Position numbers and translations under genes: made by a program. A stretch of 48,031 nt of DNA. It comes from an uncultured Roseateles sp. GTDB taxonomy: Bacteria; Pseudomonadota; Gammaproteobacteria; Burkholderiales; Burkholderiaceae. The notes under the pieces are model-generated. The model was given only the letters and a program-made list of their open reading frames with translations. It had not been told where the DNA came from and searched no databases. The stretch spans positions 1 through 48,031 of the forward strand of contig CAMPJJ010000033.1 of the NCBI GenBank assembly GCA_946886855.1, given 5' to 3'. This document shows positions 17,713 to 26,828 of the stretch, in pieces; the stretch's first letter is position 1; each line of letters begins with the position of its first letter.

Positions 17713-19664
17713 TGGACGTGTCCACCCCGATGGCCGCGGCCTCCGCCGCGATGAACGCCGCCTCGGCCGCCGTGACGGCCACGGAAGCCGCGGCGCACGG
17801 CGCCCACGGCAACTGGCTGCTGACCCCGCTCGTGCTGCTGGCGGCCGCGGTGCTCGCCGTGCCGCTGGCGCGCGGGCTGAAACTGGGCTCCATCCTGGGC
17901 TACCTGGTGGCGGGCGTGCTGCTCGGTCCGCAGGTGCTGGGGCTGATCAGCCAGCCGGCGACGGTGCTGGAGATCGGCGAATTCGGCGTCGTGCTGATGA
18001 TGTTCCTGGTCGGCCTGGAACTCGAGCCCAAGCGGCTGTGGGCGATGCGCCGGCCGATCTTCGGCTGGGGCTCGGCCCAGATGCTGGGTTGCGCGGCGCT
18101 GCTGCTGATCCCGTCCTTCCTCCTGGACGCCGACTGGCACGCCGCCCTCATCGCGGCGCTGGGCCTGGCGATGTCGTCGACGGCGGTCGCGCTGGCCACG
18201 CTCAGCGAGAAGAACCTCGGCAACACGCGCGCCGGCCAGAGCGTCATCAGCGTGGCGCTGCTGCAGGACATCGCCGCGATCCCCGTGCTGGCGCTGGTGC
18301 CTATCCTGGCGAGCCAGGGCCGGCCGGCGGCGGGCCATTCAGGCGGACGGATCTGGCTGGCGCTCGGCGCGCTGGTGCTGATCGTGCTCGGCGGCCGGCT
18401 GCTGCTGCGGCCGCTGCTGCGCTGGATCGCGCGCAGCGGCACGCCGGAGATCTTCACCGCCGCCTCGCTGCTGCTGGTGCTGGCGGCGGCGATGCTGATG
18501 CAGAAGGTCGGGCTGTCGATGGCGCTGGGCGCGTTCGCGGCCGGCGTGCTGCTCGCCGAGAGCGAGTACCGCCGCGCGCTCGAGGCCGACCTGGAACCGT
18601 TCAAGGGGCTGCTGCTCGGCATGTTCTTCATCGCGGTCGGCATGGGCCTGGACCTGACGGTGCTCTGGCAGAAGCCGCTGGCCGTGCTCGGACTGCTGGC
18701 CGCGCTGTGGCTGTGCAAGGGCCTGGTGCTGGCGGTGCTGGGCCGCGCGATGGGCCTGCCCCGGCCGGAGCGCGCGGTGTTCGTGATCCTGCTGGCGCAG
18801 GGCGGCGAATTCGGTTTCGTCGTCTTCCAGCTGGCCGAGCAGGCGACGCTGCTCGACGCCTCGCAGCGCTCGGTGCTGGTGGCGGCGGTCGCCCTGTCGC
18901 TGGCGCTGACGCCGGCCCTGCTGGCCTGGGCGCAGCGGCGCGCCGGCCAGATCGAGCGCAAGTCCCCGCATGAACTCACCGAACCGCAGGAGTCGACGGT
19001 GATCATCGCGGGCTTCGGCCGCTACGGGCAGATCGTCGGGCGGATGCTCTTCGCCAACGGCATCCCGGCCACGGTGCTGGACCACGACGCCGACACCGTC
19101 GAATCGCTGCGCCGCTTCGGCTGGCGGGTGTTCTGGGGCGATGCGACGCGGCTGGAGCTGCTGCGCACCGCCGGCGCCCAGCAGGCGCGGGTGCTGGTGC
19201 TGGCGGTCGACGACTTCCACCACAGCGTCAAGATCGCCGAGATCGCGCGGCAGCACTTCCCGCACCTGACCATCGTCGCGCGAGCCCGCAACGTCCAGCA
19301 CTATTACGCGCTGCGCGAACTGGGCGTCGAGCTGATCGAGCGGGAGACGCTGGACTCCGCCTTGATGAGCGCGCGCAGCGTGCTGCAGCAGCTGGGCTGG
19401 GAGCCGCACGCCGCGCGGCAGATGGCGTGGCGCTTCCGCCGCCACACCGTCGAGCAGACCGAGGAACTGCGTCCGCACCGCGGCGACCTGGACACGCTGA
19501 TTGCGATGTCCAAGCGCGGGCGCGAGCAGCTGGAGGAGCGCCTGGCCTCGGAGCGCAAGGCGCTGGCGGAAGGCAAGGTCCGCAATCCGTGGCAGGAACC
19601 GCATCTGGCGCCGGGCGCGGCGCCGGTGCCCTCGTCCGAGCATCCCCAGCCCGACAAGGCCTGA
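17712..19664 (+). CDS. kefC: KefC-like glutathione-regulated potassium efflux / monovalent cation:proton antiporter-2
   Basis: 650-residue CPA2 antiporter. After an Ala-rich N-terminus, about 12-13 membrane helices span residues 33-415, with GSILGYLVAGVLLGP, FLVGLELEP, AMSSTAVALATLSEKN and LLQDIAAIPVLAL as antiporter hallmarks. HELTEP and STVIIAGFGRYGQIVGRML (about residue 430) open the RCK/TrkA-N Rossmann domain, which binds nucleotide and glutathione. The C-terminus is a charged tail. It protects against electrophiles by potassium efflux and cytoplasmic acidification in the best-known members. It starts on the kefF stop codon. E. coli KefC has 620 residues. Confidence 0.93.
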   Translation: MDVSTPMAAASAAMNAASAAVTATEAAAHGAHGNWLLTPLVLLAAAVLAVPLARGLKLGSILGYLVAGVLLGPQVLGLISQPATVLEIGEFGVVLMMFLVGLELEPKRLWAMRRPIFGWGSAQMLGCAALLLIPSFLLDADWHAALIAALGLAMSSTAVALATLSEKNLGNTRAGQSVISVALLQDIAAIPVLALVPILASQGRPAAGHSGGRIWLALGALVLIVLGGRLLLRPLLRWIARSGTPEIFTAASLLLVLAAAMLMQKVGLSMALGAFAAGVLLAESEYRRALEADLEPFKGLLLGMFFIAVGMGLDLTVLWQKPLAVLGLLAALWLCKGLVLAVLGRAMGLPRPERAVFVILLAQGGEFGFVVFQLAEQATLLDASQRSVLVAAVALSLALTPALLAWAQRRAGQIERKSPHELTEPQESTVIIAGFGRYGQIVGRMLFANGIPATVLDHDADTVESLRRFGWRVFWGDATRLELLRTAGAQQARVLVLAVDDFHHSVKIAEIARQHFPHLTIVARARNVQHYYALRELGVELIERETLDSALMSARSVLQQLGWEPHAARQMAWRFRRHTVEQTEELRPHRGDLDTLIAMSKRGREQLEERLASERKALAEGKVRNPWQEPHLAPGAAPVPSSEHPQPDKA

Positions 19665-19689
19665 CGAGGCCGGCGACAATCACGCGCTT

Positions 19690-20130
19690 ATGTTTGCCCC
19701 TTCCCACCTCGAGGTCCGGCGCTTCTTCTGCCAGACCTTCCGCAAGTACCGCGACAAGCTGCCGCTGACGCCGATGGAGGCGATCGCCTCGGACTGGATC
19801 GAACAGCATCCGGAGTACCACGAGGAACTCGCCGACGAGGACGCCGCGCTGGCGGCGGTCTACACGGTGGAGGACGGCCGCACGAATCCGTTCCTGCACC
19901 TGTCCATGCACCTGAGCCTGATGGAGCAGCACCAGATCGACCAGCCGACCGGCGTGCGCCAGGCGCTGGACCTGCTGGCGGCCCGCCGCCAGTCGCTGCA
20001 CGAGGCCCACCATGAGGCCATGGAGTGCCTGGGCGAGATGATCTGGTCCTCGCAGCGCAGCGGTCTGCCGCCGGACGGCCACGTCTACCTGGATTGCCTG
20101 CGGCGCAAGGCGACCCGTACGCCGACCTGA
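19690..20130 (+). CDS. DUF1841 family protein
   Basis: 146-residue cytoplasmic protein with no signal or membrane segment. FFCQTFRKYRDKLPLTPMEA, HPEYHEELAD and NPFLHLSMHLSLMEQHQIDQ are the conserved blocks of DUF1841, a proteobacterial family of unknown function. The His-rich stretch HLSMHLSLMEQHQ may be a metal site, but that is speculation. The ATG at 19690 lies 9 bases after a GACAAT -10-like hexamer (19675-19680), hinting at a very short or absent leader. Its stop is followed by two perfect copies of atcgacctga (20131-20150) and then the terminator. Confidence 0.88.
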   Translation: MFAPSHLEVRRFFCQTFRKYRDKLPLTPMEAIASDWIEQHPEYHEELADEDAALAAVYTVEDGRTNPFLHLSMHLSLMEQHQIDQPTGVRQALDLLAARRQSLHEAHHEAMECLGEMIWSSQRSGLPPDGHVYLDCLRRKATRTPT

Positions 20131-20169
20131 ATCGACCTGAATCGACCTGAACGCCGACCGGGAATGCAA

Positions 20170-20192
20170 AAGGCCACGCACTGCGTGGCCTT
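20170..20192. terminator. Bidirectional terminator between DUF1841 gene and flgN
   Basis: AAGGCCACGC-ACT-GCGTGGCCTT: a perfect 10-base-pair stem with a 3-base loop. It is followed by CTTC on the plus strand and by TTTTGC on the minus strand. It sits between the converging stops at 20130 and 20218. Confidence 0.85.
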
Positions 20193-20217
20193 CTTCATGG
20201 GAGACGGAAACCGGGGC

Positions 20218-20613
20218 TCAGGCCTGGATCGCTCCGCCCAGACCCGACTTGCGCTCGCTCTTGCCGGAGGCGCCGTACAGGCCGCTGGGCTCGCCGGGCA
20301 TCAGCACGTCGATGGCGCGGTCCAGCGCCGCGGTCGCGCGGGCCAGCGATTCGCGCTGGGCGGCGACACGGCCGCCGGCCTGCATCAGGCGGGTGCGCAG
20401 CCCCTGCGGCACGGTGCCCGTGCGGGCGGCCGCGCTGAACTGTTCGATCGCCCGGGCCAGCGCCGCGTGCAGCGACGCCGCGTGCAGCTCGATCGCCTGC
20501 GAGTCGCGGCGATGCAGCGCATCACCCAGCAGGTTCAGGCAGCTTTCGACGTCCTGCAGCGGCTGCTCCAGGTCGACGGGGGTCGTGGTCAGAGGCGTGG
20601 CGGTCATGGGCAT
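20218..20613 (-). CDS. flgN: FlgN-like flagellar export chaperone for FlgK/FlgL
   Basis: 131-residue, mostly helical protein, called FlgN mainly from position: it follows flgM in the flgA-flgM-flgN cluster, as in other betaproteobacteria. The helical region LEQPLQDVESCLNLLGDALH to LARATAALDRAIDVLMPG fits the FlgN coiled-coil fold, and the Gly/Lys/Ser tail fits a flexible client-binding end. FlgN prevents misfolding of the hook-associated proteins before export. Start is either the ATG at 20613 or the one at 20607; neither has a strong ribosome site. The gap to flgM is 31 bases. Confidence 0.7.
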   Translation of the reverse strand: MPMTATPLTTTPVDLEQPLQDVESCLNLLGDALHRRDSQAIELHAASLHAALARAIEQFSAAARTGTVPQGLRTRLMQAGGRVAAQRESLARATAALDRAIDVLMPGEPSGLYGASGKSERKSGLGGAIQA

Positions 20614-20644
20614 CACCGGGAAAGCTGGGGTCGTGGGTCGCGGT

Positions 20645-20968
20645 TCAGTGCGACTGCTGGGTGCGGCCCAGCATCTCGGACGCATTGGCGATCAGCTTGT
20701 CGGCGATCGCGTCGGCGTTGATCTTGAATTCGCCCTTCTCGATGGCGCTGGCGATGCGTGCGACCTTTTCCGCGTCGAAGCTGCCGTCGTCCTGACCCGT
20801 GCCCGAGATCAGGCTGCTGGCCGTGCTCGACAGCTCGACCTTGGACCCCTCGTTCGAGGGGGCCGCGGCGCCGCCCTTGGCGGTCTTGGCGCCACCCTCG
20901 GTCGCGCCGGCAGCGGTGCCGCCGACTTTCGAGTAGGCGTTGATGTCAGCGTTGTTACCGATCTTCAT
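20645..20968 (-). CDS. flgM: Anti-sigma-28 factor FlgM
   Basis: 107-residue inhibitor of FliA (sigma-28), secreted through the completed hook-basal body so that late genes switch on. The start MKIGNNADINAY at 20968 has a GGAGAA ribosome site. The N-terminal half is Gly/Ala/Lys-rich and disordered. The sigma-binding C-terminal half reads VELSSTASSLISG and then FDAEKVARIASAIEKGEFKI followed by NADAIADKLI, the classic FlgM pattern. A strong sigma-28 promoter lies 51 bases upstream (21019-21045), giving the usual negative feedback loop. Confidence 0.95.
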   Translation of the reverse strand: MKIGNNADINAYSKVGGTAAGATEGGAKTAKGGAAAPSNEGSKVELSSTASSLISGTGQDDGSFDAEKVARIASAIEKGEFKINADAIADKLIANASEMLGRTQQSH

Positions 20969-21018
20969 GGCGTTTCTCCATGGGCCCGAGAACTTCCGGA
21001 TCCCTTCCATTGGCAGGT

Positions 21019-21045
21019 TTATCGACCTGCCCGGACGGAACTTGA
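21019..21045 (-). promoter_or_regulatory. Sigma-28 (FliA) promoter of flgM
   Basis: Read on the minus strand: TCAAGTTC, 11 bases, GTCGATAA. The flagellar consensus is TAAAGTTT-N11-GCCGATAA, so the -10 matches 7 of 8, the -35 keeps the AAGTT core, and the spacing is exact. It sits 51 bases before the flgM ATG in the direction of transcription. Confidence 0.85.
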
Positions 21046-21088
21046 GGGCCGGGCTTCACAAATTAGACAGATCTCTCGGTGAAGGGCA

Positions 21089-21913
21089 TCACAGTACCAC
21101 CTCCACCCGTCGTTCACCGATCGTACGTCCGGTGGCCATGCGGCCATTGTCGAAGCGTACCCGGACGTCCTGGCCTTCCAGCCCGACGCCCATCGCCTGG
21201 CCTTCGCCGGCGATCGCGTAGCCGTCGCCGGTCGCCATCACCTGCACCCGGTCGCCCGGCTGCACCCACTGGCGCAGCTTGAGGTCGACGGAGCGCAGTG
21301 CCTGCCCGGCCGCGACCGGTTTGGCCAGATGACGTCCGAGCCAGCCTTCCGCTTGTGTATAGATGGCGCCGGCCTCACCGGCAATATCTACTTCGGCCAG
21401 GCGGAAGTGTTCTTGAGTCAGGACCGTGCCGGTCGGCAGATCGGCGGCGGCCACGAAAGCCTGGCCGTAGACCTTGATGGTCAGCGGCAGCGTCACGTTC
21501 CATTTGGTCACGCCGGCCACGCAGCGCAGGCCCAGCCGGCTGCGGCCCCACATCCGGGTGCCGGGCGGCAGGTAGGGCTGGATCTGCGCGCAGGGCGCCA
21601 GGCGCAGGCGCGGATCCAGCTTGCCGATCTCGATCTCCACGCGCGCCTGGGTCGGCGCCACCTGGCGGGCGCCGGCCATGGCCAGCGCCTGCAGGCGATC
21701 TTCCAGCGTCGCGTCCAGGGCGCCGAGGCCCGAAGCGCCGGGTTCGCTGACCGACATGTTGGGCGCCACGGCGACCTGCACCGGCGCCGCGGCCTGTGCG
21801 TCGGCGTCGTCCACCAGCCCGAACATCAGCCACACGGACATCAACGCCCCCGCCAGCAAGGCGGGCAGCGCCTGCGCGTGGCGGGCATGGGGGGAGGGGC
21901 AGCTTGGCGGCAT
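21089..21913 (-). CDS. flgA: Flagellar P-ring assembly chaperone FlgA
   Basis: 274-residue periplasmic chaperone that helps FlgI form the P-ring. The N-terminus has a membrane-crossing signal, LLAGALMSVWLMFGLVDDAD, ending near AQA. The SAF domain is visible as ADLPTGTVLTQEHF and AKPVAAGQALRSVDL, and the C-terminal beta domain as WVQPGDRVQVMATGDGYAIA. The chosen ATG (21913) gives a longish 24-residue n-region; an internal ATG at 21841 would give a shorter one. It is followed by flgM 120 bases later on the same strand, but flgM has its own sigma-28 promoter. It is divergent from flgB. Confidence 0.93.
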   Translation of the reverse strand: MPPSCPSPHARHAQALPALLAGALMSVWLMFGLVDDADAQAAAPVQVAVAPNMSVSEPGASGLGALDATLEDRLQALAMAGARQVAPTQARVEIEIGKLDPRLRLAPCAQIQPYLPPGTRMWGRSRLGLRCVAGVTKWNVTLPLTIKVYGQAFVAAADLPTGTVLTQEHFRLAEVDIAGEAGAIYTQAEGWLGRHLAKPVAAGQALRSVDLKLRQWVQPGDRVQVMATGDGYAIAGEGQAMGVGLEGQDVRVRFDNGRMATGRTIGERRVEVVL

Positions 21914-22074
21914 GGATCGGAACTGTACGGATCCGGGGCCCGCCGGTGGCTTCGAAATGCGCCGGGATCACCCGTCTTATCGCGCTCATGTTTTCGGACC
22001 TGCTGAACACAATGCTCGAACGTGACAGAACCGGGCCGTCCCGACGCGCCCGCACCGTCCGAAGGAGAAACGAC

Positions 22075-22464
22075 ATGCTGAACAAACTGACCGACGCGAT
22101 GAACTTCCAGTCCCAGGCGCTGACCCTGCGGGCGGAGCGCCAGCGTCTGCTGGCCAGCAATATCGCCAACGCCGACACCCCGGGTTACCAGTCCAAGGAC
22201 ATGGATTTCGCCAAGGCGCTGCGCGCGGCGACCTCCCCGGCGGCCAATCCCTCGGACTCCAACCAGACCCTGACGCAACGCACGCAGAACGCGCTGCAGA
22301 GCAGCCTGAGTTCGATGACCAGCATGGACAGCAACACGGTCGACATGGACCGCGAGCGCGCCAGCTTCGCCGACAACACGGTGAAGTACGAGGCCTCGCT
22401 GCGATTCCTGAACGGCTCCATCCGCACGATGCTCGATGCGATGAAGTCGCCGAACGCGTCCTGA
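22075..22464 (+). CDS. flgB: Flagellar proximal rod protein FlgB
   Basis: 129 residues, first gene of the flgB-L operon. FlgB forms the innermost rod next to the MS-ring and export gate. The N-terminal rod motif RQRLLASNIANADTPGYQSK and the C-terminal helix YEASLRFLNGSIRTMLDAM pair to form the D0 coiled coil; a Ser/Thr/Gln-rich linker separates them. The ATG at 22075 has an AAGGAGA site. The 161-base divergent spacer with flgA must carry the operon promoter, but no clear sigma-54 or sigma-28 match was found. Confidence 0.96.
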   Translation: MLNKLTDAMNFQSQALTLRAERQRLLASNIANADTPGYQSKDMDFAKALRAATSPAANPSDSNQTLTQRTQNALQSSLSSMTSMDSNTVDMDRERASFADNTVKYEASLRFLNGSIRTMLDAMKSPNAS

Positions 22465-22491
22465 TCCGGCTGACGAGACAAGGAGCCCGTC

Positions 22492-22908
22492 ATGTCGATG
22501 TTCAGCATCTTCCACATCAGCGGCAGCGCGGTCAGCGCGCAGAGCCAGCGCCTGAACGCGGTGGCCAGCAACATGGCCAACGCGGACACCGTCGCCGGCC
22601 CGGACGGCCAGGCTTACAAGGCCCGCCAGGTGGTGTTCCAGAGTGTGCTGGCCCAGAACGGCATGGACCAGACCGATGTCGGCGTGCAGGTGGTGGGCGT
22701 CCAGGAGAACCAGACCCCCGGCCGCCGTATCCACGACCCGAGCCACCAGCTGGCCGACGCCGACGGCTACGTCACCTACAGCAACGTGAACAGCGTCGAG
22801 GAGATGGTCAACATGATCTCCGCCTCGCGTTCGTACCAGAACAACCTCGAGGTCATGGGCACCGCCAAGTCGCTGCTGCTCAAGACGCTGCAGATGGGCC
22901 AGGGCTGA
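22492..22908 (+). CDS. flgC: Flagellar proximal rod protein FlgC
   Basis: 138 residues. Rod protein stacked on FlgB. N-terminal FHISGSAVSAQSQRLNAVAS followed by NMANADT, and C-terminal VNSVEEMVNMISASRSYQNN, are the family's two signature ends. The ATG at 22492 is preceded by AAGGAG. 27 bases separate it from flgB. Confidence 0.97.
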   Translation: MSMFSIFHISGSAVSAQSQRLNAVASNMANADTVAGPDGQAYKARQVVFQSVLAQNGMDQTDVGVQVVGVQENQTPGRRIHDPSHQLADADGYVTYSNVNSVEEMVNMISASRSYQNNLEVMGTAKSLLLKTLQMGQG

Positions 22909-22969
22909 TCGCCCGCTCTTCCTGACTCACCGGACAGCACGCGAACGGAACGCGAAAGGAACGCCCGTC

Positions 22970-23629
22970 ATGGACTTCACCGCCCTGAACAACAACACGA
23001 AGACCGGCGCCGCCGCCAATACGGCCGCCGCCAGCGCGACCGGCACGAGCGCGCAGGAAACGTCCGACCGGTTCCTGAAGCTGCTGGTCGCGCAGTTGCA
23101 GAACCAGGACCCGATGAATCCGATGGACAACGCCGCGGTCACGACGCAGATGGCGCAGATCCAGACCGTCACCGGCGTGAGCACGCTCAACAGCAGCATC
23201 CAGGCCCTGGGCAGCCAGTTCGGCCAGATGCAGGCGCTGCAGAGCGTGAGCCTGGTCGGCCGCGACGTCACCGTCCCCGGCAACAAGATCAGCGTCGCCG
23301 ACGGGAAGTCCACGATGAGCTTCGACCTGGCCGGCGCCGCCGACACCGTCAAGCTGGAGATCCTCAACGGCGCCGGCGAGGTGGTCTCCACGCAGGACCT
23401 CGGCAAGATGAAGGCCGGCATGCAGTCCTACACCTGGGACGCGTCCAAGGCCACCGAGACGACCAACCTGAGCTTCCGCGTCACGGCGACCAACGCCAGC
23501 GCGCCGGTCACGGCGACCACCCTCACCCGCGACACGGTGCGCGCGGTGAACACGAGCGGCGCCACGCTGCAGCTCGAACTCAAGAATTCCGGCCTGGTCG
23601 ATTACGACAAGGTCCGCTCGCTGGGCTGA
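22970..23629 (+). CDS. flgD: Flagellar hook assembly (cap) protein FlgD
   Basis: 219-residue scaffolding cap that lets FlgE polymerise and is then replaced by FlgK. The conserved N-terminal part is DRFLKLLVAQLQNQDPMNPM followed by DNAAVTTQMAQIQTV; the C-terminal half contains the Ig-like/tudor domains (VSLVGRDVTVPGNK, VKLEILNGAGEVV). Length is typical. 61 bases follow the flgC stop; GAAAGGAACG forms the ribosome site. Confidence 0.95.
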   Translation: MDFTALNNNTKTGAAANTAAASATGTSAQETSDRFLKLLVAQLQNQDPMNPMDNAAVTTQMAQIQTVTGVSTLNSSIQALGSQFGQMQALQSVSLVGRDVTVPGNKISVADGKSTMSFDLAGAADTVKLEILNGAGEVVSTQDLGKMKAGMQSYTWDASKATETTNLSFRVTATNASAPVTATTLTRDTVRAVNTSGATLQLELKNSGLVDYDKVRSLG

Positions 23630-23707
23630 TCCCAGCAGTTCTGCCCCCCAGCCCAGCCCCCCGCTTGACCCCGCAGATTCGCGCCTGAATCGCCCAAGGA
23701 CACGACC

Positions 23708-25111
23708 ATGAGCTTCCAACAAGGCCTCTCCGGACTGAACGCTTCCAGCAAGAACCTGGAAGTCATCGGCAACAACATCGCCAACTCGCAGACCTACGGC
23801 GCCAAGTCGTCGCGGGCCGAGTTCGCCGACATGTACGCCGCCTCGCTCAACGGCGCCGGCACCAGCGACGTCGGCATCGGCGTGCAGGTCCAGACGGTGG
23901 CCCAGCAGTTCACGCAGGGCAACATCTCGATCACCGAGAACCCGATGGACCTGGCGATCAACGGCGCCGGCTTCTTCCAGGTGTCGGACGGCAAGAGCCC
24001 GACGGTGTACACCCGCAACGGCCAGTTCAAGGTCGACAAGGACGGCAACATCGTCAACAACGACCAGCTCAAGCTGATGGGCTACCCGGCCGACGCCAAC
24101 GGCGTGATCCAGCCGGGCCTGGCGCAAGGGCTGAAGCTGCCCACCGGGGGCATCGACCCCAAGGTCACCAGCGACATCAAGATGGAGTTCAACCTGGACT
24201 CCCGCGCCGGCCCGACCGCCGCCTACGACCTGACCGATCCGGCCGACCCGAACTCGCCCAAGATCGACAAGACCGGCATCACGCTGAACGATCCGACGAC
24301 GTACAACAACGCGACGTCGATGACCGTGTACGACGCCAAGGGCCAGCCCACCGCGCTCACGATGTACTTCCAGCGCGCCAACAACGACGACGCCAACGGC
24401 AACACCGTCTGGAACGTCTACCTGACGGCCAACGGCAGCGCCGTCCAGTTCGACTCGCAGGGCAACCCGATCGAGACCGACGACGGCACCGCCAAGGGCA
24501 ACCCGCTGACGCCGTTCACGCAGATGACCTTCCTGCCCACCGGCGGCAAGCCGGTCTCGCCCGGCCCGAGCGAGTTCCTGAACCTGAAGATCCCCGCCGG
24601 CACGAACTCGCAGGGCGCCCCGACGCTGCCGATCCCGGCGCCGCCGGCCGACCCGTCCGATCCGTCGGTCAAGGGCATCAGCTTCGACCTGCGTTCGGCG
24701 ACCGAGAACGGCTCCAACTTCGCCGTCACCGACCTGACCCAGAACGGCTACGCGCCGGGCCAGCTGGTCGGCATCAAGCTGGAAGACAACGGCATCGTCA
24801 CCGCCCGTTATTCGAACGGCGAATCCAAGCCGGCCGGCCAGGTCGAACTGGCCAACTTCCGCAACCCGCAAGGCCTGCAGCCGCTGGGCGGCAACGTCTG
24901 GGCGCGCACGAACTCGTCGGGCGATCCGGTCGTCGGCGTCCCGGGCGACGGCAACCTGGGCTCGCTGACCCCCGGCGCGCTGGAGGAATCCAACGTCGAC
25001 CTGACCTCCGAGCTGGTGAACATGATGACCGCGCAGCGCGTCTACCAGGCCAACTCGCAGACCATCAAGACGCAGGACCAGGTCCTGCAGACGCTGGTCA
25101 ACCTGCGTTGA
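23708..25111 (+). CDS. flgE: Flagellar hook protein FlgE
   Basis: 467-residue hook subunit forming the universal joint. The N-terminus MSFQQGLSGLNASSKNLEVI, followed by GNNIANSQTYGAKSSRAEFAD, and the C-terminus SELVNMMTAQRVYQANSQT are the D0/D1 ends. The central surface region contains a Pro-rich stretch (about residues 285-320), which makes it somewhat longer than the roughly 400-residue enterobacterial FlgE. Secretion occurs through the flagellar type III apparatus, without cleavage. Confidence 0.97.
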   Translation: MSFQQGLSGLNASSKNLEVIGNNIANSQTYGAKSSRAEFADMYAASLNGAGTSDVGIGVQVQTVAQQFTQGNISITENPMDLAINGAGFFQVSDGKSPTVYTRNGQFKVDKDGNIVNNDQLKLMGYPADANGVIQPGLAQGLKLPTGGIDPKVTSDIKMEFNLDSRAGPTAAYDLTDPADPNSPKIDKTGITLNDPTTYNNATSMTVYDAKGQPTALTMYFQRANNDDANGNTVWNVYLTANGSAVQFDSQGNPIETDDGTAKGNPLTPFTQMTFLPTGGKPVSPGPSEFLNLKIPAGTNSQGAPTLPIPAPPADPSDPSVKGISFDLRSATENGSNFAVTDLTQNGYAPGQLVGIKLEDNGIVTARYSNGESKPAGQVELANFRNPQGLQPLGGNVWARTNSSGDPVVGVPGDGNLGSLTPGALEESNVDLTSELVNMMTAQRVYQANSQTIKTQDQVLQTLVNLR

Positions 25112-25163
25112 TGCAGGCGCCGACGTCCTGACCCATCCCGTTGCCGATCGCTGAGGAATTGCC

Positions 25164-25892
25164 ATGGACCGCATGATCTACCTGTCGATGAGCGGCGCCC
25201 AGGCGGCGATGTCGCGCCAGGACGTGCTCTCCAACAACCTCGCCAACGCCAACAGCAACGGCTTCCGGGCCGAACTGCAGGCGTTCCGCGCGGTGCCGAT
25301 CCGCGGCGACGGCGCGACCACGCGCGCCTTCGCGCTGGAGACGACCACCGGCCACGACCTGAGCGCCGGTCCGATCACGACCACCGACCGCAACCTGGAC
25401 GTCGCCATGAAGGGCAGGTCCTGGATGGCGGTGCAGGCGCTGGACGGCACCGAGGCCTACACCCGCGCCGGCTCGATGGACGTCGACCAGGAGGGCGTGC
25501 TGCGCATGCGCAACGGCCTGCAGGTGCTGGGCGACGGCGGTCCGATCACGGTGCCGCCCAACTCGACGATCTCGATCGGCGACGACGGCACCGTCGTGGC
25601 CAAGTCCGACGGCCAGCGTCCGGTCAACATCGGCCGCATCAAGCTGGTCACCGAGGACGGCCGCTTCACGCGCCGCGACGACGGCCTGTTCATCGCCGAC
25701 GGCGGCGACCCGCTGCCCGCCGATCCCGCCGCCCGGCTGCAGTCGGGCGCCCTCGAAGGCTCCAACGTGAGCCCGGTCGAGACCATGGTCGGCATGATCG
25801 CCGCCGCCCGCCAGTTCGAGCAGCAGATGAAGATGCTCTCGATCGCCCAGACCCACGGCCAGGCAGCCTCCAAGCTGCTGTCCGACAGCTGA
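25164..25892 (+). CDS. flgF: Flagellar proximal rod protein FlgF
   Basis: 242 residues, rod protein between FlgC and FlgG. It begins MDRMIYLSMSGAQAAMSRQD and continues VLSNNLANANSNGFR; its C-terminus is SNVSPVETMVGMIAAARQFE with QQMKML. The size matches the family. The ATG at 25164 has a GAGGAA site. It sits 52 bases after flgE and 59 before flgG. Confidence 0.97.
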   Translation: MDRMIYLSMSGAQAAMSRQDVLSNNLANANSNGFRAELQAFRAVPIRGDGATTRAFALETTTGHDLSAGPITTTDRNLDVAMKGRSWMAVQALDGTEAYTRAGSMDVDQEGVLRMRNGLQVLGDGGPITVPPNSTISIGDDGTVVAKSDGQRPVNIGRIKLVTEDGRFTRRDDGLFIADGGDPLPADPAARLQSGALEGSNVSPVETMVGMIAAARQFEQQMKMLSIAQTHGQAASKLLSDS

Positions 25893-25951
25893 TCCGCCTG
25901 CCGACAGTCCGCAGTACGGAACCGCCTTCGCCACAGGATTAGGAGACCTCG

Positions 25952-26734
25952 ATGCTTCGCTCGCTCTGGACCGCCAAGACCGGCATGGAAACCCAGCAGA
26001 CCCAGCTGGACGTGATTTCCCACAACCTCGCCAACGTCTCGACCAACGGCTTCAAGAAGTCGCACGCGGTCTTCGAAGACCTGATGTACCAGACGCTGCG
26101 CCAGCCCGGCGCCAACAACACCGAGCAGACCACGCTGCCCACCGGCATGCAGGTCGGCCTGGGCTCGCGCGCGGTCGCGACCTCGCGCAGCCACTCGCAG
26201 GGCAGCCTGACGCAGACGTCCAACTACCTGGACGTGGCCGTCAAGGGCAACGGCTTCTTCCAGATCCAGATGCCCGACGGCACCACCGCCTACACCCGGG
26301 ACGGCAGCTTCCAGCTCGACGCCAACGGCCAGATCGTCACCAACAACGGCAACACCGTGTTGCCGGGCATCATCGTCCCGGCCGACGCCAAGACGCTGAC
26401 CATCGGCGCCGACGGCACGGTGAGCGTCACCACCGCCGCCAGCGCCACGCCGACGACGCTGGGCCAGCTGCAGCTGGCCAACTTCATCAACCCGCCGGGG
26501 CTGGAATCGCTGGGCGGCAACCTCTACGCCGAGACCGTCGCCTCCGGCACGCCGCAGACCGGCGCCCCGGGCCAGAACAGCCTGGGCACGGTGCAGCAGG
26601 GCTTCGTCGAGACCTCGAACGTCAACGTCGTCGAGGAGCTGGTGCAGATGATCCAGACGCAGCGCGCCTACGAAATGAACTCGAAGGCGATCCAGACCAC
26701 CGACCAGATGCTCCAGAAGCTCTCGCAGATCTGA
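25952..26734 (+). CDS. flgG: Flagellar distal rod protein FlgG
   Basis: 260 residues, exactly the family size. FlgG forms the distal rod crossing the P- and L-rings. It starts [20 protein letters not shown] and then [17 protein letters not shown]. It has the rod-specific region [14 protein letters not shown] and ends [20 protein letters not shown]. The ribosome site AGGAGA precedes the ATG. Confidence 0.98.
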   Translation: MLRSLWTAKTGMETQQTQLDVISHNLANVSTNGFKKSHAVFEDLMYQTLRQPGANNTEQTTLPTGMQVGLGSRAVATSRSHSQGSLTQTSNYLDVAVKGNGFFQIQMPDGTTAYTRDGSFQLDANGQIVTNNGNTVLPGIIVPADAKTLTIGADGTVSVTTAASATPTTLGQLQLANFINPPGLESLGGNLYAETVASGTPQTGAPGQNSLGTVQQGFVETSNVNVVEELVQMIQTQRAYEMNSKAIQTTDQMLQKLSQI

Positions 26735-26828
26735 CCGGCCTGAGCCCCGCTCTTCCACCGACCGGGCGCTGAGCGCCCGCGCGACGATGCGGGGGCCCTC
26801 GTTCCTGTCCGCGATCCTAGGAGTCGTC

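Noticed and set aside
21940..21965. Sigma-54 promoter ahead of flgB
   Set aside because: TGGC and TGCG are present but the distance between the GG and GC pairs is one base short and the rest of the consensus is poor.
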